Of a stretch of DNA of 64,000 nt, positions 1-10,360 are shown in pieces. The notes under the pieces are model-generated. The model was not told where the DNA came from, ran no database searches, and was given only the letters and a program-made list of their open reading frames with translations. Both the position numbers and the translations under genes were made by a program. Within the stretch, counting starts at the first letter, position 1; each line of letters starts with the position of its first letter. The stretch comes from Dendrophyllia cribrosa (taxonomy: Eukaryota > Cnidaria > Anthozoa > Scleractinia > Dendrophylliidae): NCBI GenBank assembly GCA_024195265.1, contig JAJLRJ010000002.1, positions 18,645,694 through 18,709,693 of the forward strand, in the 5' to 3' direction.

Positions 1-1350
1 CATATGTTTTAACGCGCGAAACTTGCAACATCACACAGTTCAGGAATGAAAGTGGCGCCTTTGTCAATATTGCGCAAACTTGAACACTATAACTGTTTTA
101 TAATTCAACACATTGATAACAAATCACAGTTTCGAGAAAAAAATCATTGAGATATACAACCTTTCATTAAGTAAAAAGGCTAACAACAATATTTTACCTC
201 GGACCATTTCTTAAACAACAAACAGCGAATGCCGAAACTTTTGCCAAGCTAAAATTAATTTAGCGTACACAATCAGTTGAGAGTTTCTACGAAGAGCTTT
301 CGTCTACTCAAAGAACGGGACAGAGTAGTGACTACAAGAATTAAAACACAGTAAATGGCATAGAATGTCTTAGTTACAAGTGTTTCGTATCTTAAAAAGT
401 TCAATTCAGAATCAAAACAAATTGAACAAACACACGGCTACGAACCTAAACATAGCGGCGAAAAGTCGGAAAGAACTGCAGCGTACAAAAATTCACAGCT
501 AAAGGATACAAGAAACGGTTAAAACATCGTACATACCTGTAGTTGATTTGGCTTTTTATTCCCTTCCATCAGCACCAAATTTTCAAACATCGAAGTACAA
601 GCTGAGTCGATCAATGTTGTTTACAAACTTGCCCGTTTTTTAGCTCCTACAGCCGTAATGACGAGATCAGAAACTTTTCTGAGAAAGCATCAAGTCTATA
701 TCATATTCCAGAGGTGATTACCAAAGGAATTTTACGAAAATTATGCTCCTTCATTCACTCCTTGTCGAGCGGTTAAACTTTGAACCAGTTTTCATTCAGC
801 TATGCCAAGAAACACTGCGACCGCGACAACGCGAAAATTTCGCGCCTTTTTTGTCCTGACCAATCATGTGAACAATATTTTTTCTCTTTTTTTCTTTCTT
901 TTCCCTTTTTTAACTAATAGTTCACGCACTTTTTCGCCCAAAAACACGAAATTGCTGGCAGCAGTCATTTTCACTTTCCTTCAAAATACCAAATTTACCG
1001 CCATCGCTGGTTATACGTCATGTGGACATAACATATATCGATAACTTTTTGACCATATTTGGGCAGTGTATCAATGTGTTGAATTATAATAACTATTATA
1101 GCGCGAAAGTGCGCGTGATATCGCCTAATACTTAGTCGACGAGGCCGTAGGCCGAGTCGGCTAAAATTAGGCGATATCACGCAAGCTTGAGCGCTATAAT
1201 AGTTTTATAATTCAACACATTGATAACAAAGCACAGTTTGAAGAAAAAATATCGCCGACAAGCCTTTTATTTAAAAAAAGCTTACATATGTTTTACCGCG
1301 CGAAACTTGCCACATCACACAGTTCATGAATGAAAGTGGTGCTTCAATAT
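1..1350. repeat. Foldback repeat with two out-of-phase copies of one unit
   Basis: Bases 1-160 recur at about 1183-1350 in a different order: the stretch around TTTTATAATTCAACACATTG occurs near 95 and again near 1204, and GCGCGAAACTTG occurs near 14 and again near 1300. A third, inverted copy at 1068-1130 pairs with 1165-1230 around the centre CGAGGCCGTAGGCCGAGT, so an RNA or single strand would form a hairpin of about 60 bp. No coding capacity is convincing. The open frame near 802 is low-complexity and has no family signature. The element is cut by the window start. Confidence 0.6.
537..590 (-). CDS. Candidate first coding exon of a minus-strand gene running off the left edge
   Basis: Reading leftward, an ATG at 590 opens 18 codons ending in CAG, followed at 536 by a good splice donor (GTATGT). 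The phase is 0 at the junction. No partner exon is visible in bases 1-530, so the rest would lie outside the window. The peptide is too short to assign. This rests on one start, one short frame and one donor; chance occurrence is quite possible, and nearby bases belong to a repeat. Confidence 0.2.
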
Positions 1351-1471
1351 TGCGCATACCTGTGCATTTGACTACTTAAACAATCCATCTATCCATCCAT
1401 CAATCATAGAAACTCGTTGAAACGCGCACGTTAAATCTATCTAGTATACATCTAAAAAGACCTACGACATA

Positions 1472-1478
<7 letters not shown>

Positions 1479-1503
<25 letters not shown>
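1479..1503. repeat. (TA)n microsatellite
   Basis: About 25 bp of alternating TA directly left of a 98-bp repeat. A matching TA run lies at 1989-2017, to the right of the second copy. Confidence 0.9.
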
Positions 1504-1507
<4 letters not shown>

Positions 1508-1601
1508 TAGTGTGGGAAGGGAGATATGGACAACTAATTGCCTCATAATCTTTGGATCACCAACCTATTCTCGTTAGGAAGGCGATTCACAGGGATTTCT
1601 G
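1504..1601. repeat. 98-bp direct repeat, left copy
   Basis: By eye this is identical to 1890-1987. The two copies flank a 288-bp core holding a tRNA-like sequence, and each is bordered on its outer side by (TA)n. The arrangement resembles a very small terminal-repeat element, or a segmental duplication around a SINE. Confidence 0.8.
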
Positions 1602-1667
1602 AAACTATACATAGACAGTTAAAGTGAGAACAGAAATTTTCACAACAAAGATTATGAGTGAAAAAGT

Positions 1668-1738
1668 GCCTCAGCCGGGAGTTGAACCCGGGTCTCCTGA
1701 TGACCGGACAGATGCCTTAACCACTAGGCCACTGAGAC
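1668..1738 (-). tRNA. tRNA-like sequence, probably a tRNA-derived SINE head
   Basis: The minus strand folds as a near-complete cloverleaf. The acceptor stem GTCTCAG pairs with CTGAGGC over 7 positions, including one G-T pair. The D arm GCC...GGC carries an A-box-like TGGCCTAGTGGTTAAGGC. The T arm CCGGG/CCCGG encloses a 7-base loop, with B box GGTTCAACTCC. The anticodon stem has only four pairs, and position 33 is C rather than the near-universal U, so a working decoding tRNA is doubtful. A run of five T follows the 3' end by two bases, a possible Pol III terminator. Its place between two 98-bp direct repeats suggests a mobile tRNA-derived unit. Confidence 0.55.
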
Positions 1739-1889
1739 AACCACACTTACACAAACACAAACAACACATTTGTGGCTTCATAGTGGAAAGCTCTTGGGAG
1801 ACATTTACACAAATTCTGCAATTAGGATCGCGTCACTTTACCCTGTCGTTCAGCGATTCATAGTCCACTCCCCAAGGAAATTAAATTAC

Positions 1890-1986
1890 AAATTAGTGTG
1901 GGAAGGGAGATATGGACAACTAATTGCCTCATAATCTTTGGATCACCAACCTATTCTCGTTAGGAAGGCGATTCACAGGGATTTCT

Positions 1987-1987
<1 letters not shown>
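1890..1987. repeat. 98-bp direct repeat, right copy
   Basis: Identical by eye to 1504-1601, in the same orientation, followed by a (TA)n run at 1989-2017. See the left copy for the structure. Confidence 0.8.
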
Positions 1988-2022
<35 letters not shown>

Positions 2023-2115
2023 GTAGAACTAGATATTCGTAAAACAGTGCTCAATACATAAATGTAGAGCGAAGTATATGTTTGTGGAGGAAAGAAACAA
2101 ATAAACTACACTTTC

Positions 2116-2158
2116 ATCCCGACAAGCCTGTTTCGTGGTTGCCCACTCATCAGGGGAT
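2116..2158 (-). ncRNA. Type I hammerhead ribozyme of a Penelope-like element
   Basis: All core elements are present in order on the minus strand. Stem I 5' side is ATCCC, then the core CTGATGA, stem II GTGG-GCAA-CCAC, the core GAA, stem III ACA-GGCT-TGT, the cleavage site C of a GTC triplet, and stem I 3' side GGGAT, a perfect 5-bp match. Every core base that can be checked fits the hammerhead consensus. Penelope-like retroelements are known to carry such ribozymes in their terminal repeats, and GIY-YIG coding sequence of that family lies 100 bp upstream on the same strand. Very short stem III is typical of these retroelement versions, which often act as dimers. Confidence 0.85.
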
Positions 2159-2260
2159 TTAATAAGAATATTCTTTACCATCGCTTCTTATAGACAAAAT
2201 AATTTACATAATAACAATAACAAACATATATCTAATCTATGCGGCGCGAAGTTTAACAGT

Positions 2261-2735
2261 TCAGATGTTGCGAAGGAGGGCTTTGTTTCTGTGGCGGCGA
2301 GAAGACACGAGTTCATTACGTTTGTTAAGTGTAGAAAGTTTCGGTCGGCAAATGATTAGAAGTTTTTCCTTTAGGCAGAGGTTGCATCTTTTGCTTGAGC
2401 TGTTGTACGGTGAATGCGAAGACAGGATGCGCCATGAAATATAGTGTTCGATGTTGTTGTCTTTGAGGGTACAGATGTACTTGCTTAGTTCAGTTGAGTT
2501 TCTGTGTTTAGAGTGGCGGAATGATGCGGTGTGGTTTCGGTATCTTGTTTTGAACTCGTTTTCCGTGAGTCCGATGTATGTTTCTGTTGTGTTGTTGTCG
2601 TTGCGCGTGACTGTAGCTTGGTAGATGACTGATTATTGTAGGCAGTTTCGTCGAGTGGGCATGTGTTCTTTTGTCGGCAGTTGCATGTCTTCTTGTCTTG
2701 AGTGGTATTAGAGTTAGCTGTGGCGGCGTCGTTGG
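2261..2735 (-). pseudogene. Penelope-like retroelement, GIY-YIG endonuclease C-terminal part, broken
   Basis: The minus strand encodes a CNCRQKNTCPLDE zinc-binding-like segment, then, after a one-base frameshift and a TAA stop near 2640-2650, a GIY-YIG nuclease-like domain. The VIYQATVTR and ETYIGLTENEF motifs, a following RYRNH and a CLKEKLLI segment are readable, and the frame ends at a natural TGA at 2261. In Penelope-like elements this endonuclease follows the reverse transcriptase and nicks the target for integration. The reverse transcriptase is absent here, so the copy is truncated. The hammerhead ribozyme lies just downstream. The breaks show that it is inactive. Confidence 0.8.
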
Positions 2736-2739
2736 CTTG

Positions 2740-2948
2740 CAAAAACATTAGCAAAAACACCAGCACCAACATCGGATACAAGTTCCTCGCCCTAATAGAC
2801 AAGCACTTCCCTAAAGATCACAAGCTCCGAAAAATCTTCAACCGCAACACCATAAAAATAAGTTACAGCTGCATGAATAACGCCAAACAGATAATTGATA
2901 ACCATAATAAGCAGATTCTAAAGTCATCCACGCAAGCCAAGCTTAAAT
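2740..2948 (+). pseudogene. Inverted 5' segment of the same Penelope-like element
   Basis: The plus strand encodes a segment with [18 protein letters not shown] and [13 protein letters not shown] motifs, which in Penelope-like proteins comes just before the CNCR segment found here on the minus strand. The inverted block ends in sequence for SSTQA. The opposite-strand block begins with QANDAAT, and both ends share CAAGCCAA. The two halves of one protein therefore meet head to head at about 2,738. A 5' inversion of this kind is the known product of twin priming during target-primed reverse transcription. Confidence 0.7.
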
Positions 2949-3232
2949 AATACGTGTATTTATTTCCTATTGTTTTATTTTCTTTCGACACCGTTTAGAC
3001 TACCATATTCAAGTACAGAAGATGCCTGACGGGAATCTGAAAAATAACCTAATGGGGCTTTATAATTGAAACAGAACGTAGTTATATTTTTACTTAACCT
3101 TGAGACGGTGATATAAAAACAACTTAGAGCACCGGTGCTTTAAAATTCAAATATAAATATATGAATATAATATAAATATATTATATAAATATAAAATTCC
3201 TATCTTTCGATTTCCTTTTAATCCTTACTTAG

Positions 3233-3301
3233 TGCCGGCTCTTGGTCAAATTATGACGATGTTATAGAAACTATCGAAGGCAAGAGCGTGGCCCCTGTCA
3301 G
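3233..3301 (+). CDS. Exon a of the acidic-tail gene
   Basis: It follows the acceptor CTTACTTAG and precedes the donor GTATGT. It encodes 22 codons including AGSWSNYDDVIETIEGK. It enters with one base finishing a codon and leaves with two, matched by exon b. Confidence 0.65.
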
Positions 3302-6300
3302 GTATGTTATCATACTTTTTCTTCGGGGGTGGGACAGAGAAAAACCAAAATCAGTAAAAAGCATGCATAATTCATACGCTACTGTTCAAACTCGACAAAT
3401 GATAATCGCCTGTTTGCTGTTGTTTATCAACATATACTTGTAGTGCGGACGAAATCCGCGCTCAGAACTGTTAAATTATAAGTTGTGGTGGGTTAGGGGA
3501 GGGAAATGGCTCTTTGAATACTTATATCGGACGTCTCGTATTGGCAACCAACTGTTTATGGGTCAAGGGAACTTCGACGGCGACGGCAGCGAAACAAACA
3601 ATATGTTTGGTGAGCGAAAACAATGCCTCCGCACGTCTGTTTTACATTTTAGTACATTGCTTTGCCGTTCCTGCAAAACAAGAGCGTAAAAAGATCAAAT
3701 TAAGTTTTGTGGAGTTGTGAGCACACGACCTCAAAAGGCGTACCTACGAATTCTGAATCAGCTCCTAGACAATTCAGTCACATTGGTCACTAAACAAATT
3801 GGAACAATTGCAAAGTAGTTTAAAATAGCGAGAATCCTTTTTTCAAGTTACGTTTTCCTTGGCGTTGCCGTCGTCGTTGCTTTTAATTAGTTCTCAACTG
3901 CAACGTGGTATTAGATTTGAAAATTTCTTCGCAGTATGTATTTTTCCGTGGGATCAGGAATAGATTAATAAAGATTATAAAGGAATAATTAGTGGTTTCC
4001 ATATCGGGCTCGTTTTCTAAGTTAACTAATTCACAATTGGAAGACAGGAGCGACCCAAGCCAAATTAGTGTTGACTCTGAACAGGATTTCTTATTAAACT
4101 GACGATTTTATTGCAGAATACAGTCCCGCCCAGATAGTTCATACGGAAGTGATCCGGGAATGTACAACTCAGACTACATGCTGAATAAGAAAGGATCTCA
4201 GTAAGTAAATCATCGTTATCTGTGATCATTTACAAAATGAACTAACTGTACAGTGAACTACGACGGTATGTTAACGAAAGTCAGAGTTTCTCGAGGCTTT
4301 TCGCCAAAAGTGAACGAAATCTTAAACTGATATCTCGCTTCTGCGAAAGTTTCCAACAGCAGTACGGGCAATTTCAAAAGAAACGAATTCTTGTTGACCA
4401 ATGAGAGGCGCCCAGCTCAAACTGACTGAGCAATATTACGGACCTACAATTTTTACTGGACTGAAAGTAAGTGTTGCGAGAACAATAGACATTTTGCGCG
4501 ATGGAACCAAAGTTCCACGCTGCTCAGCTGGACACTATGGTGTGAACACTATTGAGTTAGAAACTTTGGCAAATTACTAAACATGAGAAAATGCCAATTT
4601 TCAAAGAGTGACGTCTGTCAGATGGGTGCGAGATCAGCTCACTGGCCAAAGGAGACGAACATCGCATCTTAAAAATCTGAGTTTATTTGCTTATATAAGC
4701 GAACGGGTCATCGAAGGACCTTACACTCTTCATTACGGCGCTAAATTTAGGCGAGTTAGCAAAAAGAGTGATAGTCTGGCCCAAAACCTACCCACTGCTG
4801 AGTATAGGTTTTCGCTTTCCAGTTGACTTGAGTTTCCTTCCGGATAGTTGTAAGATGGTTTCTTCTGGTGCTTGGAATCGGTGCCCACACATCAGTATCA
4901 TGGTTTCATAAGGTGGATGCTACAAAGTCCCTAACGATCCCCCTAAGCATTTTGATCACCTTTTTCTCTCGTGTATCAGTATGATAACAGCTGACAGTAA
5001 TTTGAATTTTTTTTATCTTATTCAGTTCATTGGAAGACGGAATTTGGGATGAAAATGATTACTACTTATCACAGGTAATATATATATAGATAGGCAGAGC
5101 CTAACAGCGTAGCACTATGAACAAGCTTAACTAAGGTGAAACTTAACTAAGGTGAAAGGTCGGAAGCACAAGAATTAAGATTGACGACCGGGCTATTTTT
5201 CAATTTTAGCAATTCTCAAAAAAAAAAAAAACCAGTATTACCCGACCGTCTGCACAGTACATTTAGACCGTACAAAAGTTCACAAAAACAACTTTTCTTT
5301 GTCTAGAAAAACTAGTAGGACTACTTTCCGAATAAAATACAGTTTTTGTTTGTCAAAAATTGCCCGAGAAACTGATTTGGAAATCAAAATTGCAAAAATA
5401 CACAAACATATTTGCATATAAGGCGACGCGAGTGAAGACAGAAAATCTAAGTCTTGTTTTGTTTACATAAAATCGGTTTTCAATCTGTAATGAATGAACA
5501 AACACATAAAAATGGACAACACAATCTTCTTTCGAAAAGTTTTATTCAAATCGCCATTAGTTTATGTTTAAAAGCAAAACACGTACCATTTATAACGCAT
5601 CAAGGCAGAGCTGTCCTCGATGAAATTCAAGATAACAACACGACTTAATTTGAGCACGTTACATAAACATGTCTCCAAAACCTTAAGAGAACACAAAGGA
5701 AAAGTCAATCAAAAATTGATATCAACATAAATTCCCATCGAAAAATGTGATTTATTTTACCTTTAAGTCACTGGACTGCTTGGAAATTCGTTAAAATTCC
5801 GCTTCTTCGGTTCTGAAATCCGTAATAAAAACAAGGCATCTCCCCGCATTGTTCCTGCATTGATGAAAACGTATGAGGGTTCCTCGCGGCAAGATTTTAT
5901 CCCTGAAAGCTCTTCTTTTTCCACTAAAGCGGCTTCTGAGTATCCCTTAATTAGTATCCCTGTCTTGAGTAGCAAACCGCGAAAAAATGCAGGGAAACAA
6001 CGACTTTACTGCTCAGCTAAACACTGCGAAAGATCCAACTTTTTTAAAACTTTGAAAAGTGTTTACCGAGCTGACGGCTGTGTAGCCGCGCGTGTGGCGT
6101 TATACGCGGATGTTTTGCGACGTCATACGCGCCCGCGAGCTAGCTAGTCCTGCGCGACGGCGGAGCTCGGGAACACGCGCGCCCACGAAACATTCCGCTA
6201 GCCATGACCATGAAAAATGGGGGCATAGGTTCTATGAGTATGGGGCTGCGCAGCCGGGCCTTCGGCCCGCGAGTGCTCCGCTACAAACATAATTGCACCG

Positions 6301-7435
6301 ATCCATAACTCCAGTGGTGATTTAGTTTCAGACACACGCACATACAGATCGACGAGACGAGAGAAAGGCAAGCGGGCAACGGACGAAACGTACGCAAAAA
6401 GAAAGGGTAGCACTTGCTTTCCAAGCCCTTTTGTTGAGAGGCAAACGTCTTCCTGAATTCATCAAAATACATACTTACTTTATTGTAGAACAGATACAGC
6501 TTACACCTTATACTTGAAATTACATGTATTATCACTAAAGGAACTTTCCAGGGATATTTGAGTAAATTGTTCTAATGCGATTTCCAGTAGGGCTGGCCCT
6601 TTACGTGAGTTGATCACATGACTACCAAAACTGGAAAGAGCATGATAAAGTTTGCCACCCACCTTACCTCCAATCGCCATAAAAACTTACGCTTATAAAC
6701 ATCAGGTCTTCAAAAGTGGCAATCTTGCTAATTTCATCATGCTCTTTCTATTTCTGAATTTCTGGCAGCCCATAATTTAAAACAGCATTGGTTGAGGTGA
6801 TGTAAATGGCCTGTTATTAAGCTAACTCGATCTTTGGCACTTTTCTGTGTCCTGATCCCTGCAATGAGTCCAAAGACACTAAATTTAAGCCGGTGAAATT
6901 CATACAAGACAAACGTCGTGTTTCTACAATCAACGTAACTGTAGCGTAATCAATGTCCAGGCACATGGCAACGGAACGGTTGCACGTTTTGCTCCAAATT
7001 CTCATTGGTGTATTGGATGATTTGGTTTTCTTTTGAGTGGGCAGATGTGAGTAGCCTACGTGGCAAAATCCTCCCTTACCCTTCCTATTCTACCGCCTGC
7101 CACGCAGACATAGATGTCAATAGTTGCACTCTGGTAAAATCTAGTGGAAATGACGTCACTTCATCGCAAGTACTAGCTTTTGTCGTTGCGCTATAGTCTA
7201 ATTCTCAAGTTTACGAGATACAGTTCTCTTGTCTCTAGCTTTGGCAACATGTACTTGCGTAAATATATGTAATTACTGAGATAGCTGTGTTTGCCATCAG
7301 GATTCTAAGCTGGGATCATACCTTGATGACGATGGTGAATCTGAGCACGGCGCCGCAGCAAGTGACATCAGTCAGGCAAGCTCCGCTCACTCATCAAGAA
7401 TCACAACTGATGGAATAGTGGTTACCAAGGTGTAA
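3233..7435 (+). CDS. 3' end of a multi-exon gene; acidic tail with PDZ-ligand-like C-terminus
   Basis: Four exons join in a continuous frame: 3233-3301, 4117-4200, 5026-5074 and 7301-7435. Each boundary has AG before and GT after, and all three junction phases agree, which is strong support for a real transcript. The readable part is 112 residues. It begins inside a codon, so earlier exons lie to the left, probably outside the window. The segment is polar and acidic (DENDYY, LDDDGESE), has Ser-rich stretches (SQASSAHSS), no membrane segment, and ends VVTKV. The last three residues, TKV, fit a class I PDZ ligand (S/T-x-hydrophobic). A cytoplasmic tail of an adhesion or channel-type membrane protein is the best guess, but I do not recognise the family. 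Confidence 0.7.
4117..4200 (+). CDS. Exon b of the acidic-tail gene
   Basis: It follows the acceptor TTTTATTGCAG and precedes the donor GTAAGT. It encodes 27 whole codons, including SRPDSSYGSDPGMYNSDYM. The split codons at both ends are completed by its neighbours. Confidence 0.7.
5026..5074 (+). CDS. Exon c of the acidic-tail gene
   Basis: It follows the acceptor TTATCTTATTCAG and precedes the donor GTAATA. It encodes SLEDGIWDENDYYLSQ and ends in phase 0. A 1.2-kb repeat begins only about 8 bp after this donor. Confidence 0.7.
5082..6283. repeat. 1.2-kb dispersed repeat, copy A, in an intron
   Basis: It starts AGATAGGCAGAGCCTAACAGCG after an AT run and ends with a GGGCCTTCGGCCC hairpin and CTCCGCTA. 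Two more copies in the same orientation lie at 44637-45938 and 49628-50302. No terminal inverted repeat or transposase is visible, so the class is open. A structured 3' end without TIRs could suggest a Helitron-like or unclassified non-autonomous element. The short open frames inside are not conserved between copies. Confidence 0.7.
7301..7435 (+). CDS. Terminal exon of the acidic-tail gene
   Basis: It follows the acceptor TTTGCCATCAG in phase 0. It encodes 44 residues (start DSKLGSYLDDDGESEHG, end IVVTKV) and a TAA at 7433-7435. The last residues make a class I PDZ-ligand-like terminus. No AATAAA is close behind; the first clear one lies near 8,273. Confidence 0.7.
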   Translation, partial: DSKLGSYLDDDGESEHGAAASDISQASSAHSSRITTDGIVVTKV

Positions 7436-7655
7436 TTAATGGAATTTTACAAACGGGAAAGACAACTTTTTTTTGGCTAAGGCGTTAGAAACCTGAATAG
7501 AAGCTGTTACAATGCATTTTACTTCAAGCATTTAGTGTCTTACCAGTTGATCAAATGAGTTTTAAGAAGGATGTTCTTCTAATACTCATCACACATATAT
7601 GGCATTATAAGCTAATGAAAATTTCACATCATTCGATTGCACCAATTTTAGTCTT

Positions 7656-7965
7656 TTAACCCTCGGGTGTTCAAGTGGAGCGGGCGGATGCCCCCCACTT
7701 CAACCGTTTTGGAAATTTCTTTAGCGCGGCTTTAATTTTGTGTGCCCAATGCTCTCATTAGCTGTTCAGTTTTTCCTCGGATACATTTTGACGTGAAATT
7801 CGTTTTTGTATGAAATCCGACGTTATCTTGTAGAGGGCATGATGGGCAATTTATTGAAGATGAAACTAGGTTAATATCGCAACACAGCAAAAATCCAAGG
7901 AGGACTCCAACAACCCCTAGCTATGACAGTGGAAGTACAACTTTGCTTGCGAGTCCGAGGGTTAA
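7656..7965. mobile_element. piggyBac-like MITE
   Basis: TTAA lies at each end (7656-7659 and 7962-7965), and the termini inside it read CCCTCGG...CCGAGGG. TTAA target duplication with CCC-starting termini is characteristic of piggyBac-type elements. There is no transposase frame within the 310 bp. It lies 221 bp after the acidic-tail gene's stop codon. Confidence 0.55.
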
Positions 7966-8280
7966 AAAATAATGTTCCTTTCTCCTTGATTCTCGTGTGT
8001 AGATGCCATTGGTTAATGATTAAATTATCCAGTTGTCAAAAGTGTAATGTGTAAGTACATTGCCCATGCTTTTAGTACCAGTTTCTTTTAATTTCTGACG
8101 GAATGATGTTGTTGTATAGACTATTTGAGGAAACTTCGAAAATATAAAATTGAATATAATCGAACATGAAAAACGTAGAGTGCGTGTGAGAGAATGCAGT
8201 TTCCTAGATAGGGTAACTTTTCCGAGCGCACGTGAGTCACCATTTTTCACGTGGATAATTTGCACCAGGATCCAATAAAA

Positions 8281-8417
8281 TATATGTTGTAGTTAATTTT
8301 TTGTCCCAGGTAATTTTTATTTTTCCATTGTTTTGGGGTATGGTAATATATGCTAATGAATTTGAAACAAAGTAAAAACAAAAATTACCTGAAATAAAAA
8401 ATTAACTACAACATATA
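8281..8417. mobile_element. Foldback MITE, TATATGTTGT family, copy 1
   Basis: Long inverted termini, TATATGTTGTAGTTAATTTT against AAATTAACTACAACATATA, leave a short loop containing GGTATGGTAATATATG. The loop resembles that of the copy at 46865-47001, and the termini resemble those at 33624-33790. Confidence 0.7.
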
Positions 8418-9235
8418 CATGGTGGCAATTTTACTTGAATTTTTAATGAGCTGTTATATAATCCCATGTTATATTTAAGTTTTCAATTACAATAAAATTA
8501 ACTTAAACTGACCCAGCTTTAGACATATGCAATTAAGACTAGATGCTCGTTTATCGAATAATGATTACATGCAGAGGGAATCGACTCTACTCCATAATAG
8601 GCATCACAAACTGTCCTCATCTATAAAAGTTCACCATAACACACGTAATTCTATCACACACGAAGTAATATTAAAATGACAAATAATGTGAATTAGTTTT
8701 GTTAAACACTACTTGCGTGCAATCATGGATATATAAAGTACTTACGGATTCAACGCTCGTACGAAAACGAGTAAACTTAAAGTCGCGGTTAAAATATAAT
8801 ACAGAAGAATTACCGAAGAAAACTGTTGCTTTTACGAATATTGTTGCAGGCAGCTTCTCTTTGCGGTTACCTGATTATTACGGACACCCCGATTAAATCT
8901 CAGTAAAAGTATAATACAGAAGAACAAAGAAAGAAGAAAACTCTCGTTATTAAGAATTCTTGCTATTTTCATGTACGGGCATCCGAAATTGTTGATCTAA
9001 AGGTGTTTGTTATGCGGTAGTTAATGGCGAGAAAGAGTAAATGCGCGATTTTTCTTTAGAATTCTTCTGTATAATACTTTCCCTGTTCGGTTTTAAACAG
9101 TGAAGCGTCTGTATACTCCAGCTAGAATACAAATGTACAGAATACATGTTGGACCACTAATTATTAAAGAAAAACAGATAAAAAGTTAAAGGTTCTCAAA
9201 CTGAGAATGTACTAAACCAATATTTTCCGACTACG

Positions 9236-9307
9236 AGTCTCGTAGCTCAGTGGTTAGAGCATCCGACCGGTATGCCGACGGTCATAGGTTTAATTCCTGT
9301 CGAGTAC
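9236..9307 (+). tRNA. Degenerate tRNA-like sequence (SINE remnant)
   Basis: The A box reads TAGCTCAGTGGTTAGAGC and the B-box position reads GGTTTAATTCC, one change from GGTTCAATTCC. D-arm pairing (GCTC/GAGC) is intact, but only four acceptor pairs survive and the anticodon arm is imperfect. This is a decayed tRNA-derived sequence rather than a functional tRNA. Confidence 0.5.
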
Positions 9308-9984
9308 ACTGACTTTTCCTTTGTCCTATGCACGTGACATGATATGAACATTACATCTTTCTAAAAAAAAAAACGTTTTCCAGATAGCTGTCGATGGCCA
9401 ATTACAGCATGTTAATGGTAAAATAATTTGACTCACTAACTGGAGACAGATTTGTTTTTTTTTTCTCCGCCTGTTTTTCTTCTTCAGCCTCCAATTTGTA
9501 AGTAAAAAAAGGTGTTTGTCGGAACATGCAAAGAAAAGGATTTTGTTTTTAATACTTTCGGCCTGTTGCATTTTCAACTGAGGCATCCGAACAGATCGAA
9601 AATTAGTAGCTGATACAATTATCCCATTAAACGGCATTAAATAATCAAAAAACGCATCAAAATGAATTTCTAAGACCTTTGGAGAGCTGGGCTCTTTGGT
9701 TGCCCCCGTATATTTACGTCATACAGTGATGATAAAAGGCGTTCAGATGTGGACATTTGTTAAACGAGACTCTCAGTGCATATTAAAAAAAATCTGTTTT
9801 TCTCTTCGAAACTACCATGCACAATAAGTCGTAATTGCTGGCAATAGGCCATTTTAAAACTGCCAGTTACCTTGATTTGAAAGCGACGCATGGTGCATAG
9901 CCTTTCATTTGAAAAAACATTTTTGTTTCAAATAAAACAAATTTAATATGAGCTTTTAAGTCAACTCAAAAATGACCTATTTTC

Positions 9985-10360
9985 CGTTAAGGAAAACTCC
10001 AAAATTGATGTTAAATTGTTGGAGATAAAGTCTAAATTTCAATTTATTTGATACGAAATGGAATAATGTTTTCCCGCGCGCTCCGCCATTTCGAATTTTT
10101 ATGACGTCATGTGGTTGCCGCTATTGTAAAGAAACGACTTTGGTATGCAACAATAAGGCAACCTAATGACGTCAAAAATATTCCAAAATGGCAGCGCGCG
10201 GAAAATTGAAAAGCAAAAATAGGCGATAGTCATATCCATTGTTTTTTTACACTAAAATTATATTAATTTTGCACTTGTTTTCCAAAAAAAATAAATTTAG
10301 AGTTCATTTCCAACAATTTAACGCCAATTTGTTACAACCTTCACTGATGGAAGTTCCCTT
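9985..10360. mobile_element. Foldback element
   Basis: The left arm with TTAAATTGTTGGAGATAAAG and a following CTAAATTT pairs with the right arm around 10290-10330 (AAATTTAGAG...CCAACAATTTAA). An inner pair carries GCGCGC-rich ends near 10075 and 10190. Identity is moderate, so this is an old copy. No open frame. Confidence 0.55.

Noticed and set aside
802..1044. 80-codon open frame
   Set aside because: Phe-rich low-complexity translation over a T-rich stretch next to foldback repeats, with no conserved motif.
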